Shown here piece after piece: positions 37,257 to 46,564 of a DNA stretch of 64,000 bases (position 1 is the stretch's first letter; every line of letters starts with the position of its first letter). Location of the stretch: assembly GCF_017830045.1 (NCBI RefSeq), contig NZ_JAEDXU010000004.1, positions 124,001-188,000 on the forward strand, written 5' to 3'. Source of the DNA: Enterococcus larvae. GTDB taxonomy: Bacteria; Bacillota; Bacilli; Lactobacillales; Enterococcaceae. The position numbers and the translations under genes were made by a program. The notes under the pieces are model-generated. The model worked only from the letters and a program-made list of their open reading frames with translations. It searched no databases and was not told the origin of the DNA.

Positions 37257-39479
37257 CTATATATACTGACCTGTTAATGAATCTGTCTTTTTGATTTCTG
37301 TAGGGTAGCCCTCAAAGACAAGCTCTCCGCCCTTGTCTCCTCCGTCTGGTCCAATGTCTACGATCCAGTCCGCCTGTCTGATGATATCCACATGGTGTTC
37401 AATGACGATCACAGTATTGCCCTGATCCACCAAATGATTCATGATCTTCATGATATGAGCGATATCCGATAAGTGCAGCCCTGTAGACGGCTCATCCAAA
37501 AGATAGATACTGCCTTTTTTATAAAATTCACTAGCAAGCTTCATTCGCTGGCACTCACCCCCCGATAAGGTGCTCATTGGCTGACCAATTGCCAGATAGC
37601 CTAATCCAACTTGAGACATTGCATCCAGCTTTTTCACAATAGCGTTCTCCTGAAAGAATGCCAGGCTTTCTTCCACAGTCAAGCTCAGCACTTCATTGAT
37701 ATTCTTCCCTTGGAAACGATAGTCCAATACCTCTTTGCTGAATCGTTTTCCTTCACACACGGGGCATTCATTTCGTACCGCATCCATAAACGCCAAGTTT
37801 GTTTCAATATAACCCTGTCCCTTACAATTCTCACAGGCTCCCTTGGAATTGTAGCTAAATAGGGAGGGTGAAACATCATTTGCCTTGCTGAATAGTTTTC
37901 TTATGTTATCCAAAATGCCAATGTAAGTGGCAGGATTCGAACGAGAATTGGTCTGAGCAGCTGCCTGATTGATCAAAATAGTCTCAGGGAATTGTGTCAA
38001 AAAAGAGTCCTTTACCAAGGTACTTTTTCCTGAACCAGCCACTCCGGTAATCAATGACAACGCCTTTTTCGGAATCTTCAATGAAATATTTTTCAGATTA
38101 TGCTTAGAGGAAGGTCGTCCTTGATAGAAGTCGCTTGCTCTTCGTGGTTCCTCATTGATCGTTACCTGATTGTTTAGATACGTTCCTGTCAATGTTTCTG
38201 ACGCAAGCAGCTCGGTATAAGTCCCGGTAAACATGATCTCCCCTCCATGCTTTCCGGCGTGGGGGCCGACTTCGATCACATGATCGGCAATTTTGATGAC
38301 ATCTGGATCATGCTCAATGACAATTACCGTATTCCCCTTATCTCTCAGCTTCATCAACAGCTCATTCAACCGATGAACATCCCTTGGATGAAGCCCGATA
38401 CTTGGCTCATCAAAGATATAGAGTAAATCAACCAGACTGTTGTTCAAGTGCTTGACCATCTTTACTCGCTGAGATTCTCCTCCAGATAAGGTAGAGGTCT
38501 CTCTATTCAAACTAAGATACCCTAAACCAATATCCACCAGATTGCCGATTTTTTCCTGAAGTCCTTTTAAGATCGGCAAAGCTTCCGGCAGCTGGATGGC
38601 TGCTAAAATCTTCTGCAGCTCCGTCAGCTGCATTTCCAACAAATCAGTGATCGACCATCCGGCGACTTGAACCTTCAACGCTTTTTGCGACAGTCTTTTC
38701 CCTTCGCAAAGAGAACAAACTGCTTCATGACTATGCTCGTTTAGAATTTTTTGTGCCCGAGGTGTGAGTTCGCCTTCTTTGAGCAGATAAAGGCGATTGA
38801 ACTTTGTTACCAATCCTTCGTAGCTGGAATTCACACCATCGATCTTCACCTTCAAATCCTTGCCGTAAAGCAGCAGCTCATACTCTTTTGCTGAATATTC
38901 CTCGATTTTTTTGTTCACATCAAACAAACCGGAATCTAGATAACTCTTCATATACCAGTCAGTATTCTTGATTGGAGCAAAGGTGATTGCTCCTTCTGCC
39001 AAGGACAAGGTGGGATCAAGCAGCTTGCTTTCATCAACAACTACTTTCTTTCCAATTCCATGACACTCCTCACACATGCCTTCCTTATCATTAAAGGAAA
39101 AGTAATTGGCTGTCCCGATACTTGGCTTGCCGACTCTTGAATACAGGACCCGCAGTAACGAGTTGATATCTGTAATCGTTCCCAAGGTGGAGCGAGAATT
39201 TCCACCCAGTCTTTTCTGATCAATGACTACAGAAGTAGACAAATTCTCGATCGCATCCACATCCGGCTCTTTATATTTAGGTAGAAAAGAGCGCACAAAA
39301 GCACTGAAGGTTTCATTCAACTGCCGCTGAGACTCACTGGCGATCGTTTCAAAAACGATGGATGATTTTCCAGATCCGGAAACTCCTGTAAATACAGTGA
39401 TTTTTCTTTTTGGAATCACCACATCCACATTTTTCAAATTATTTTCTCTTGCTCCAGTAATTCGTAGATACTCTGTCAT
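37257..39479 (-). CDS. UvrA-like ABC-class ATPase (short, class II)
   Basis: The 740-residue protein has two UvrA-type ATPase modules (FTGVSGSGKSSIVFE and LITGVAGSGKSTLVK) with signatures TLSGGESQRVKM and TLSGGECQRMKL. Zinc-type CxxC pairs are present (CEECHG, CSLCEG, CENCKG, CPVCEG). At 740 instead of ~940 residues it lacks the UvrB-interaction region of true UvrA; such class II proteins are linked to drug tolerance rather than core repair. It is divergent from a MerR-type regulator, which fits an inducible resistance role. Confidence 0.9.
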   Translation of the reverse strand: MTEYLRITGARENNLKNVDVVIPKRKITVFTGVSGSGKSSIVFETIASESQRQLNETFSAFVRSFLPKYKEPDVDAIENLSTSVVIDQKRLGGNSRSTLGTITDINSLLRVLYSRVGKPSIGTANYFSFNDKEGMCEECHGIGKKVVVDESKLLDPTLSLAEGAITFAPIKNTDWYMKSYLDSGLFDVNKKIEEYSAKEYELLLYGKDLKVKIDGVNSSYEGLVTKFNRLYLLKEGELTPRAQKILNEHSHEAVCSLCEGKRLSQKALKVQVAGWSITDLLEMQLTELQKILAAIQLPEALPILKGLQEKIGNLVDIGLGYLSLNRETSTLSGGESQRVKMVKHLNNSLVDLLYIFDEPSIGLHPRDVHRLNELLMKLRDKGNTVIVIEHDPDVIKIADHVIEVGPHAGKHGGEIMFTGTYTELLASETLTGTYLNNQVTINEEPRRASDFYQGRPSSKHNLKNISLKIPKKALSLITGVAGSGKSTLVKDSFLTQFPETILINQAAAQTNSRSNPATYIGILDNIRKLFSKANDVSPSLFSYNSKGACENCKGQGYIETNLAFMDAVRNECPVCEGKRFSKEVLDYRFQGKNINEVLSLTVEESLAFFQENAIVKKLDAMSQVGLGYLAIGQPMSTLSGGECQRMKLASEFYKKGSIYLLDEPSTGLHLSDIAHIMKIMNHLVDQGNTVIVIEHHVDIIRQADWIVDIGPDGGDKGGELVFEGYPTEIKKTDSLTGQYI

Positions 39480-39731
39480 ATCAATTCCCCCTTGATTCTT
39501 TGTGCGAAACAGCCGTCAAGTCAATTCAACTGTTTCCTTCTTTTCAATATCCTCCTTTACTCAAATCCATGCCGATACTTTTTCTTATTCATCCATCAAT
39601 TTCAATGAATGGTTTAAAAAACAGCGACAACCTTATAATACCACTTTAGTGCAAGTTCTAAACTTTCATTTTAAAATCGCTTATTTTATAGTAAAATACA
39701 ATCATCAAGTTTAGTACCCAGAGGAGAAGAG

Positions 39732-40490
39732 ATGAATTATCGGCCAATTGATATTGCAAGAAAATTAAACATCAGCACCAGCCTGCTGCGGCATTATGAA
39801 AAAAACGAACTGTTTCCGGCTCCGGAGCGTTCAGACAGTGGTTATAGGATCTATTCTGATGCGAGCTTTCTCTATATTCAAGCTGTACGCACCGCTACAC
39901 TGGCTTATGGTTACCGAACTACTAAAAAGCTGATGGACTTAGTAAGCAGCGGAGAATATATGCAGGCCTTTTGGCTGGTTAATCAAGAGCAATACCAGCT
40001 GCACCAGCAAAAAGAAATATCCAACCAAACATTGGCGTTACTCCATGAAGAAGAAAGCGACTTGATCACCCAAATGCCCAGAAAAGGCTGGATCACGATC
40101 GGTGAAGCAGCCGAACGACTTTCTATCACAGAAACAACTATCCGTCATTGGACGAAAGAAGGACTCCTGAAGGTTGCCAGAGATGAGGAGAGCAACTATC
40201 GAAAGTTTGATGAGCAGGCGTTAAGACAGCTGCTTCTGATTCGACTGATTCGTGCCTCTACTTGGTCATTGGATGTTGTGCGGGATATTCTGACAACCTT
40301 TCGAGCAGAAACACCAACTGAGATGATTCAGTTAGCTGAGCGCTCTCTGCAAATGCTGAATACGAGATTAGAGCGACTTTTTATTTCGCAAAAATACCTC
40401 TATCAACTGATTGCCTTTCTATCGCCGGATTATTTCACTGATTTTCCCGGCATGGAAATCTATGATTTTGAACGACCGGAACGTAGTTGA
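39732..40490 (+). CDS. Regulator with two MerR-type DNA-binding domains
   Basis: The 252-residue protein has one MerR winged helix at 1-75 (PIDIARKLNISTSLLRHYEKNELFPAPERSDSGYRIY) and a second at ~119-190 (TIGEAAERLSITETTIRHWTKEGLL, SNYRKFDEQALRQL). The C-terminal ~60 residues are helical. Classical MerR proteins have one such domain and dimerise; two in one chain is unusual. It is divergent from the UvrA-like gene, about 250 bp apart, and probably regulates it. GGAGAAG precedes the ATG. Confidence 0.85.
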   Translation: MNYRPIDIARKLNISTSLLRHYEKNELFPAPERSDSGYRIYSDASFLYIQAVRTATLAYGYRTTKKLMDLVSSGEYMQAFWLVNQEQYQLHQQKEISNQTLALLHEEESDLITQMPRKGWITIGEAAERLSITETTIRHWTKEGLLKVARDEESNYRKFDEQALRQLLLIRLIRASTWSLDVVRDILTTFRAETPTEMIQLAERSLQMLNTRLERLFISQKYLYQLIAFLSPDYFTDFPGMEIYDFERPERS

Positions 40491-40513
40491 TTATTGACTA
40501 GTCCCAGTAAAAC

Positions 40514-40560
40514 AAAAAGAGCGGTGCCGAACACCATGAGTGTTCAGCACCGCTCTTTTA
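40514..40560 (+). terminator. Terminator after the double-MerR gene
   Basis: AAGAGCGGTGC...GAACAC and GTGTTC...GCACCGCTCTT form a 17-bp stem with one mismatch and a 5-nt loop, followed by TTTT. It may also serve the converging LRR gene. Confidence 0.85.
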
Positions 40561-40603
40561 TTGTTCTATCGATAACTAGCTTATGTTATGTGTTCTCCGT
40601 TAC

Positions 40604-41428
40604 TCAATACCAGATGATTGGTAGAGAACATCCTGTTCTTGCGCCAAAACCTGCAGTTTCAGCAGATGCATAGAATGTAAATTCTATTCTAGCTGTATTC
40701 ACGTCAAGATCGCTAACTGTAACTTTATCTCCATCTAAAGAAACCTCGACATCAAATGTATACGCCCCATTGGTATCAACCAAATCTGCGAATACTGACC
40801 GCTCGCCATCGAATTGAGTAGAATAAGTAACCGGATGACCTATTATAGCTTCTCTCGTTTCTCTGCTCACATATAGTGGAGAAAGCTCTATCATCCCACC
40901 TCCTGTTGCATTTAATGTCTCTAGATTTTCTAAACTAGATAAGGAACTGAAATCAAGCACTTGGGCATAATAGTTTAAGTCTAAGCGTCTCAAATTACTT
41001 AAATTGCCAAAGGATGAAATATCCAAAGGTTTATGTCCATACTCCTCAGAAGAATAGATATAAAGCTCTTCTAAATTTTCCATCTCACTCAACGGACGAA
41101 AATCAATGACATCATTACGAGTCACTGAGTAAGAAAAGCGTCGTGCATCTTTGATATATTGAACCCCTTCTAATGATCTTACATCAGAAAAATCAATCAT
41201 TTCAATTCTTGCTACTTGGTCAACTGTTGGCAGCTCGTTCTCAATTATTTCTTCTTCCCCTGTTTCAGGGTTCCAGCGAGCTTCATCTATAATAGCTGCT
41301 CTAAGATTTTCATCCGCAATATAGACCCTTCTTTCATCCGCTGTTGTTCGTTGCCCCAATGCAAACCCTGCCGAAAGAATCGCTGCTGCTCCAAACATTG
41401 ATAACAAAATTTTTACACTTTTCTTCAT
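40604..41428 (-). CDS. Secreted leucine-rich-repeat protein, copy 1
   Basis: The 274-residue precursor has a signal peptide (ending near GQRTTADE), an internalin-like N-cap (VYIADENLRAAIIDEARWN), about four short LRR units (NLEELYIYSS, NLRRLDLNYYAQ, NLETLNATGG), then an all-beta C-terminal domain ending CSLPIIWY. It has no wall anchor. The paralog at 41524-42357 matches along its length and a fragment at 42379-42646 shares only the C-domain. Probably a secreted binding protein; the ligand is unknown. Confidence 0.82.
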   Translation of the reverse strand: MKKSVKILLSMFGAAAILSAGFALGQRTTADERRVYIADENLRAAIIDEARWNPETGEEEIIENELPTVDQVARIEMIDFSDVRSLEGVQYIKDARRFSYSVTRNDVIDFRPLSEMENLEELYIYSSEEYGHKPLDISSFGNLSNLRRLDLNYYAQVLDFSSLSSLENLETLNATGGGMIELSPLYVSRETREAIIGHPVTYSTQFDGERSVFADLVDTNGAYTFDVEVSLDGDKVTVSDLDVNTARIEFTFYASAETAGFGARTGCSLPIIWY

Positions 41429-41523
41429 TTGCTTCCAACTCCCTTTTCATATTTTTATAGTTAAGAGATTATTGACAGTAAGATACTATCCCCTCTAACT
41501 TCTAACCGTAACCCTCTATTTAT

Positions 41524-42357
41524 TTAATACCAGATAATCGGCACAGAGCAGTTGGTTTGAGCGCCGGACATCCCATCCGTTGAAAATACATTAAAAGAAA
41601 ATTCGATTCTTGCTATGCTTTCATCAAGATTACTAGCAGTGACCCTATTTCCATCTAAATGAACCTCAACAGTGTCTCCATATTCTCCGCTACTGTCCAA
41701 TCCATAAGCTTGAACACTCTGCTCACCATCAAGCTGAGTAGAGTAAGTAACTGGGTGACTCATGATAAGTTCTCTGGAGGCTCTGCTCACATACATAGTT
41801 GGAAGCTCTACGCCGCCGGTACCAGTCACTAATATTTTTTCTAAATTCTCTAGTTCAGATAGCGGACTGAAATCAAGTACTTGAACGTAGTAACCTAAGT
41901 CTAAACGTTTCAAATTCTTCAGTTCACTAAAAGCAGAAATATCCAGAACTTTATCTCCTTCTTCAGAAGAAGCATGAATAGACAGTGTTTCTAAGTTTTC
42001 CATTTCAGCAAGCGGTCGAAAGTCTACGACATCATTTGCCGGCAGCGAGTATGAAAGGTACCTCACATTTTTTGCATATTGAATCCCTTCCAAGGACCTT
42101 ACTCCACCAAATTGAAGCGACTCTACTCTCTCCATTTGACTAACCGTCGGCAGCTCATTTTCTATAACCTCTTCTTCCCCTGTTTCTGGATTCCACCCAG
42201 CCTGTCCAATAACGCTTGCTCGGATGCTTTCGTCAGGAATGTAAACCTTTTTCTCATCGGCTGTTGTCCTTTGCCCCAACACGAAACTAGCAACAATTGC
42301 TGTTGATACTGCTAAAAATGATAACGATACTTTCACACTCTTCTTCATTTGAAACAC
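41524..42357 (-). CDS. Secreted leucine-rich-repeat protein, copy 2
   Basis: The 277-residue protein is a full-length paralog of the preceding gene: same signal region (GQRTTADEKKVYIPDE), PETGEEEVIENELPTV block, LRR units (NLETLSIHASS, NLKRLDLGYYVQVLDFSPL) and C-terminal domain ending CSVPIIWY. The ~95-bp gap and similar upstream sequence point to tandem duplication. The start may be MKKSVK three codons inside. Extracellular, function unknown. Confidence 0.82.
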   Translation of the reverse strand: MFQMKKSVKVSLSFLAVSTAIVASFVLGQRTTADEKKVYIPDESIRASVIGQAGWNPETGEEEVIENELPTVSQMERVESLQFGGVRSLEGIQYAKNVRYLSYSLPANDVVDFRPLAEMENLETLSIHASSEEGDKVLDISAFSELKNLKRLDLGYYVQVLDFSPLSELENLEKILVTGTGGVELPTMYVSRASRELIMSHPVTYSTQLDGEQSVQAYGLDSSGEYGDTVEVHLDGNRVTASNLDESIARIEFSFNVFSTDGMSGAQTNCSVPIIWY

Positions 42358-42378
42358 TCCTTCACCCTAATTTATTTA

Positions 42379-42646
42379 TTAATACCAGATAATTGGTACG
42401 ACACAGGTTGTAAAGGCCACAAAATTTCCATTTTGGGAGTAGGCTCCAAATTTTATCGCTACCTTCATTACCTGCTCGTCGATATTACTGATAGTGATTT
42501 TCCCCCCATCAGCTGTGATTACCGGCTCTTGATCTGGATCGATTTCGCCGACATTATTTACAACCCAGCATTCAAAGTCCCACCCCCAACAAGAGCGTTG
42601 TTAGCGCTATCAAAAACATCGAAAAAAATTTCATCCTTTTATTCAC
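42379..42646 (-). pseudogene. Third copy of the LRR family C-domain, frameshifted
   Basis: A GTG (42646) or ATG (42634) after AAGGAGA opens a signal-peptide frame (MKFFSMFLIALTTLLLG) that soon hits TGA. One base out of frame, DFECWVVNNVGEIDPDQ... continues to CVVPIIWY and a stop at 42379, matching the C-terminal domain of the two neighbours. The break is at a run of five G; one G fewer would restore an ~88-residue secreted protein lacking the LRRs. It is either a pseudogene, a homopolymer switch or a sequencing error. Confidence 0.7.
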
Positions 42647-42816
42647 AAAAAGGTCTCCTTGTGGTAATTTAATTTTATTATATCAAATAAATTAGAGAAG
42701 TAAATGTGATAATAAAATTATTTTTTAATATTCAAAAAAACTCTGTGAGAATAACCACAGAGTGAAGTGCTAGCCTATTTTATCACTATCATTGACACAG
42801 CCCAGCTGAAAAGTCG

Positions 42817-43323
42817 CTAAATCAGCACCTGATCCTGAATGATTCCTGCAGCTTTCAAAAACATACAGGTAATTACCGGCCCGACAAAAGAAAAACCACG
42901 CTTCTTCATATCTCTTGCAATAACAGTCGCTTCCGGCAACGTATTTCCAACCTCTTCCACAGATTCATATTGCTTTATGATTGGAACGCCACCAACAAAA
43001 TCCCAAAGGTAATCTGCAAAGCTGTCATACTCTTCAAGCAGTTTAACGATTGCTCGAGCATTTTGGATAACTGCTTTGATTTTTCTTGGGTTTCGAATCA
43101 TTTCAGGATCATGAGCGATGCGCTCAATATCATCGGGAAACAGTGCAGCCACCTGTCGAAAATCCATATCACAAAAGTTTTTCAGAAAAACATCTTTTTT
43201 CGCGGCAGCGGCCTTCCAGCTTAATCCCGCTTGAAATACTCCTATTGTAAGAAGCAAAAAAAGCCTTCGGTCATCTCGTGTCGGCTCTCCCCACTGATCA
43301 CTATACCACTGGTAATTTTTCAT
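42817..43323 (-). CDS. Tag-like DNA-3-methyladenine glycosylase I homologue
   Basis: 168 residues matching Tag from the core onward: FQAGLSWKAAAAKKDVF, IERIAHDPEMIRNPRKIKAVIQNA, LWDFVGG and KRGFSFVGPVITCMFLKAAGI. Tag excises 3-methyladenine. Here the N-terminal zinc Cys and the His of the usual YHDxEWG are absent (WYSDQWG), the C-terminal zinc His/Cys are missing, and the position of the Glu before QQAGLSW is Gly. So substrate recognition may differ, or activity be lost. It stands alone. Confidence 0.8.
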   Translation of the reverse strand: MKNYQWYSDQWGEPTRDDRRLFLLLTIGVFQAGLSWKAAAAKKDVFLKNFCDMDFRQVAALFPDDIERIAHDPEMIRNPRKIKAVIQNARAIVKLLEEYDSFADYLWDFVGGVPIIKQYESVEEVGNTLPEATVIARDMKKRGFSFVGPVITCMFLKAAGIIQDQVLI

Positions 43324-43632
43324 ATTAGAAACGCCCCTTCACTCTACAATCAATCGCTTGCTAACACCTATATGAGAAAAGTTATTTATCCTTTAGCTCG
43401 TCAATTCCTTATTGTTAGTGCTTACCTACATTATTGTATCATAGACTTAGAAAGAACAATCTCGTCAGAGTAAATGTTTTTAAGTTATCAACCTTTCTTA
43501 TATAAAATAACTGCTGATTCTTTACTTCCTACCGTTCGTTCCTCTCTTTTTCCTAAAGCTAATATAGCAGCTATACAAAAAATACCGAAACGGATTCATG
43601 ATAAATCAGTTTCGGTATTTTCTAAGTTTGTA
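43324..43632. other. Intergenic region between Tag-like and nitroreductase genes
   Basis: 309 bp with the nitroreductase terminator at its right end and no credible gene. A leftward promoter for the Tag-like gene is expected near 43330-43450, but I do not see a clear one. Confidence 0.5.
43579..43621 (-). terminator. Terminator of the nitroreductase gene
   Basis: Perfect 13-bp arms, AAAATACCGAAAC and GTTTCGGTATTTT, enclose a 17-nt loop and are followed by a T-run on the minus strand. Confidence 0.8.
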
Positions 43633-44229
43633 TTAACCAAATGCCATAAAGCGATCTGCATCGTTCATGTATTCTTTTTCACCTGCTGGTGCTTCGATTG
43701 AACCAATAACCAGCTGTGCTCTCAGCTTCCAGCTCGCTGGGATATTCCATTCCTTGGCTACCGCTTCATCGATAACTGGATTGTAATGCTGCAGGTTTGC
43801 CCCAATATTTTCTTGTGCTAAAGCAGTCCAGACATTCGCCTGAGTCAATCCGCTTGCTTGTTCAGACCAAACTGGGAAGTTGTCTGCGTATAATGCAAAT
43901 TGTTCTTGCAGATTTTTCACGATATCTTGATCTTCAAAGAATAGAATCGTTCCGGCTCCTGCTGCAAAGCCTTTTAATTTTTCCTGTGTATTTGGAAAAG
44001 CTTCTGGTGGTGTAAGTGGTTTTAATGCTTCTTCTGTTATTTCCCATAATTTTTTATGTGCGTCACCGAATAGGAAGACCACACGCTGTGTTTGAGAGTT
44101 GAAGGAAGAAGGACTTTCTTTTACGACCTCTTTGACCAAAGCTGTGATTTCATCTTTTGATTGTGGTAAGTTATTTCCCAAAGCATAGATAGAACGACGG
44201 TTTTTTAGTTGATTAACAAAATTTGACAT
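43633..44229 (-). CDS. Nitroreductase-family oxidoreductase
   Basis: The 198-residue FMN-dependent protein has N-terminal NQLKNRRSIYALG (flavin phosphate binding), ESPSSFNSQTQRVVFLFG, SGLTQANVWTALAQENIGANLQHY and a C-terminal QLVIGSIEAPAGEKEY. This is the short branch related to Frm2/HBN1-like nitroreductases. It acts in the cytosol, probably reducing quinones or nitro compounds. ATG 44229 has AAAGG at good spacing; ATG 44241 overlaps that site. Confidence 0.9.
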   Translation of the reverse strand: MSNFVNQLKNRRSIYALGNNLPQSKDEITALVKEVVKESPSSFNSQTQRVVFLFGDAHKKLWEITEEALKPLTPPEAFPNTQEKLKGFAAGAGTILFFEDQDIVKNLQEQFALYADNFPVWSEQASGLTQANVWTALAQENIGANLQHYNPVIDEAVAKEWNIPASWKLRAQLVIGSIEAPAGEKEYMNDADRFMAFG

Positions 44230-44338
44230 AATTAATTTCATCCTTTCATATTTACAAGTCAATAATTACTATTACTACATCAGTATACTAACTTATTAAA
44301 AGTAAGTAAAAGAATATGCTCACTTATTTCAAAAAAAG

Positions 44339-44370
44339 AATCCGACGACCATAAATATGGCGTCAGATCC
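44339..44370. terminator. Terminator after the ABC permease gene
   Basis: GAATCCGACGACCAT and ATGGCGTCAGATCC pair around AAAT with three mismatches, between the permease stop and the nitroreductase start. Confidence 0.6.
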
Positions 44371-44393
44371 TGATTTATACAGTATTTTCTTGT

Positions 44394-45683
44394 TTACTCG
44401 TAACGTAAAGATTCGATTGGGTCCAGCTTTGCAGCTCTTCTTGCCGGCAACGTTCCTGCAAGAAAGGCGATCAGCATGATAAGCAATACGATGACAAACA
44501 TAGAAGGCACTGAAAATTGCAGCAACGTAAATCCTGTCATTCCTTCAAGGAAGGATTTCAACGCATACTCATTCAGCAGACTACCAACTCCCATTGCACC
44601 GAGTATCCCCATAATGGAGCCCCAGAAACCAATCAGCAATGCTTCCACGCTGAATGACAGGAAGATTTTTCCGCTGCCCAGTCCCATAGCTTTCATCAAG
44701 CCGATTTCACGTGTACGATCCTGTACTGACATATACAATGTATTGACAATCCCGAAGCTGGCTGCCAATAAAGCAATCGCTCCAAACATTGTCAGAACAC
44801 CGGTAATTGCGTTCACCACTTGACGAATCATACCGATTTCATCTTCTACAGTCATTGCAGAGTAGTGCTGCTTACTCAACCGTTCTTTCAACTTGTCGAT
44901 TTTATCATTATCTCCTACATAGCTTTTTTCCATTGTAGCAAAAGCCATATAGTACACATTCTTCATGCTATCCGGCAATCCCTTTTCACTGATTTCAACA
45001 ATCTTGTCTGTCAGACCATTGCTGATGATTGATTGCCCGTTTTGGACCAAGCTGACATTACGAACACCTACGATTGTTGCTTCAACAATCTCCTGTTCCC
45101 CAGTTGCCTGAGAAGTGACCGCAATTTTCACTTTTTTATTCAGTGCGTCTTTGGCAGAAGAATACCCTAGACTTTTAACATATTCAGGTGCTAGATTCAC
45201 TTCATACGCATCGCCTGTTGTACTAACTTCTTTTCCTTCTTCTAAATCAATCTTGATATCACTGGAGCTGGCAACAGAAAATTCATACTTCTTTCCTGAT
45301 TCTCCTTCGATATAATCAGGCGAAACCATCAAGAACGGTTTCACAGATTTGATACCATCTGTATCTTTGATTTTATCAAGATCCTTTTGCGTCAAGGTCT
45401 CTGCTTCTGTTGCACTCCCTTTATCTGCATCATACTCTACCGGATCATCACTGTTACCTACATTGATCCCCATCGAATCCGCTCCCGGTGAGATCATCAG
45501 CTGATCTTCTCCCCCGACACTGCCGATCTGTTTATCAATATAATCGTTTACCCCGATATTGACCCCTGTCGTCAAGGTAATCGTGAACGCACCAATAAAG
45601 ATCGCGATGATCGTTAAAATCGTTCTTCCCTTATTTCTCCACAAATTAGAACTTGCTGACTTTAAAATATCTGTTATCTTCAT
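44394..45683 (-). CDS. ABC transporter permease, MacB/FtsX type
   Basis: 429 residues: an N-terminal helix (GRTILTIIAIFIGAFTITLT), a ~220-residue extracytoplasmic MacB-like periplasmic core domain, and three C-terminal helices with the FtsX motif MSVQDRTREIGLMKAMGLG. It ends LPARRAAKLDPIESLRYE. Such permeases work as mechanotransducers or peptide/lipoprotein exporters. The start overlaps the ATPase stop by 4 nt, so translation is coupled. Confidence 0.92.
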   Translation of the reverse strand: MKITDILKSASSNLWRNKGRTILTIIAIFIGAFTITLTTGVNIGVNDYIDKQIGSVGGEDQLMISPGADSMGINVGNSDDPVEYDADKGSATEAETLTQKDLDKIKDTDGIKSVKPFLMVSPDYIEGESGKKYEFSVASSSDIKIDLEEGKEVSTTGDAYEVNLAPEYVKSLGYSSAKDALNKKVKIAVTSQATGEQEIVEATIVGVRNVSLVQNGQSIISNGLTDKIVEISEKGLPDSMKNVYYMAFATMEKSYVGDNDKIDKLKERLSKQHYSAMTVEDEIGMIRQVVNAITGVLTMFGAIALLAASFGIVNTLYMSVQDRTREIGLMKAMGLGSGKIFLSFSVEALLIGFWGSIMGILGAMGVGSLLNEYALKSFLEGMTGFTLLQFSVPSMFVIVLLIMLIAFLAGTLPARRAAKLDPIESLRYE

Positions 45684-46363
45684 AGTAACTCTCCCTTAAC
45701 AATCAATCCGTCTTTAATATGAATCTGACGATCACAGCGCGCGGCTAAATCCTCATCGTGTGTTACGATGATCAACGTGATTCCTTCTTTTTTATTTAGA
45801 TCAAATAATAAATTCTCGATTTTTTCCCCTGTATTGGAATCAAGGTTTCCCGTCGGTTCATCCGCAAAAATAATTTCCGGATTATTTACCAGAGCTCTCG
45901 CAATACAAACACGCTGTTTTTGCCCACCGGATAAATCATTTGCCTTGTTATGGATTTTACTTTCCAGTTCAACAGATTTCAGCGCCTTTAGCGCCATTTC
46001 TTTTCTTTGTCTACCGGATATACCCGCTATTTTTAGCGGCAGCATGACATTGTTCAACACACTATCCTTCGGGTTCATAAAAAACTGCTGGAATACGAAT
46101 CCGAATTGCTCATTTCTCGTACGATTCAGCTCTTTCGTTTTTATGTTGCTGACGCTTTTATCATTCAATAGTATTTCCCCTGAGCTTGGTTTATCGAGGA
46201 GTGCCAGGATATGCATCAGAGTAGATTTCCCCGAGCCGCTTTTCCCAATGATTGCAACAGACTCTCCTTTTTCGATTTGTATGTCGATTCCTTTCAAGGC
46301 GTCGAATCTTGTTTCATTACGCCCATAGCTCTTTTTCAGATTTTTAGCTTCAATTACAGACAT
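45680..46363 (-). CDS. ABC transporter ATP-binding protein, MacB/LolD type
   Basis: 227 residues with Walker A GKSGSGKST, a FVFQQFFMNPKDSVLNNVMLP Q-loop region, signature LSGGQKQRVCIARAL and Walker B IIFADEPTGNLD. It belongs to the LolD/MacB class and is translationally coupled to the permease downstream. Substrate unknown; neighbours give no hint. Confidence 0.93.
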   Translation of the reverse strand: MSVIEAKNLKKSYGRNETRFDALKGIDIQIEKGESVAIIGKSGSGKSTLMHILALLDKPSSGEILLNDKSVSNIKTKELNRTRNEQFGFVFQQFFMNPKDSVLNNVMLPLKIAGISGRQRKEMALKALKSVELESKIHNKANDLSGGQKQRVCIARALVNNPEIIFADEPTGNLDSNTGEKIENLLFDLNKKEGITLIIVTHDEDLAARCDRQIHIKDGLIVKGELL

Positions 46364-46527
46364 TTTTTCCCTCCATCATTCTCACTAACATTTTTATCAC
46401 ATCTTTCATTTTGAGGTAACGCTGATTATTTGTCATGGTACTTGAGATGTATTTCTTACTCGGCTAAAGTCTTGTATCCCCTTCCAATTAGTAAAAGATA
46501 TATTTCAGCCTTTTTTTCATAAAAAAA

Positions 46528-46553
46528 AGAGGCTGGAAAAGCTTCCAACCTCT
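46528..46553. terminator. Terminator after the beta-helix protein 1 gene
   Basis: AGAGGCTGGAA and TTCCAACCTCT form an 11-bp stem with one mismatch and a 4-nt loop; A8 on the plus strand gives a T-run on the minus strand. Confidence 0.75.
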
Positions 46554-46564
46554 CATAGATGATT

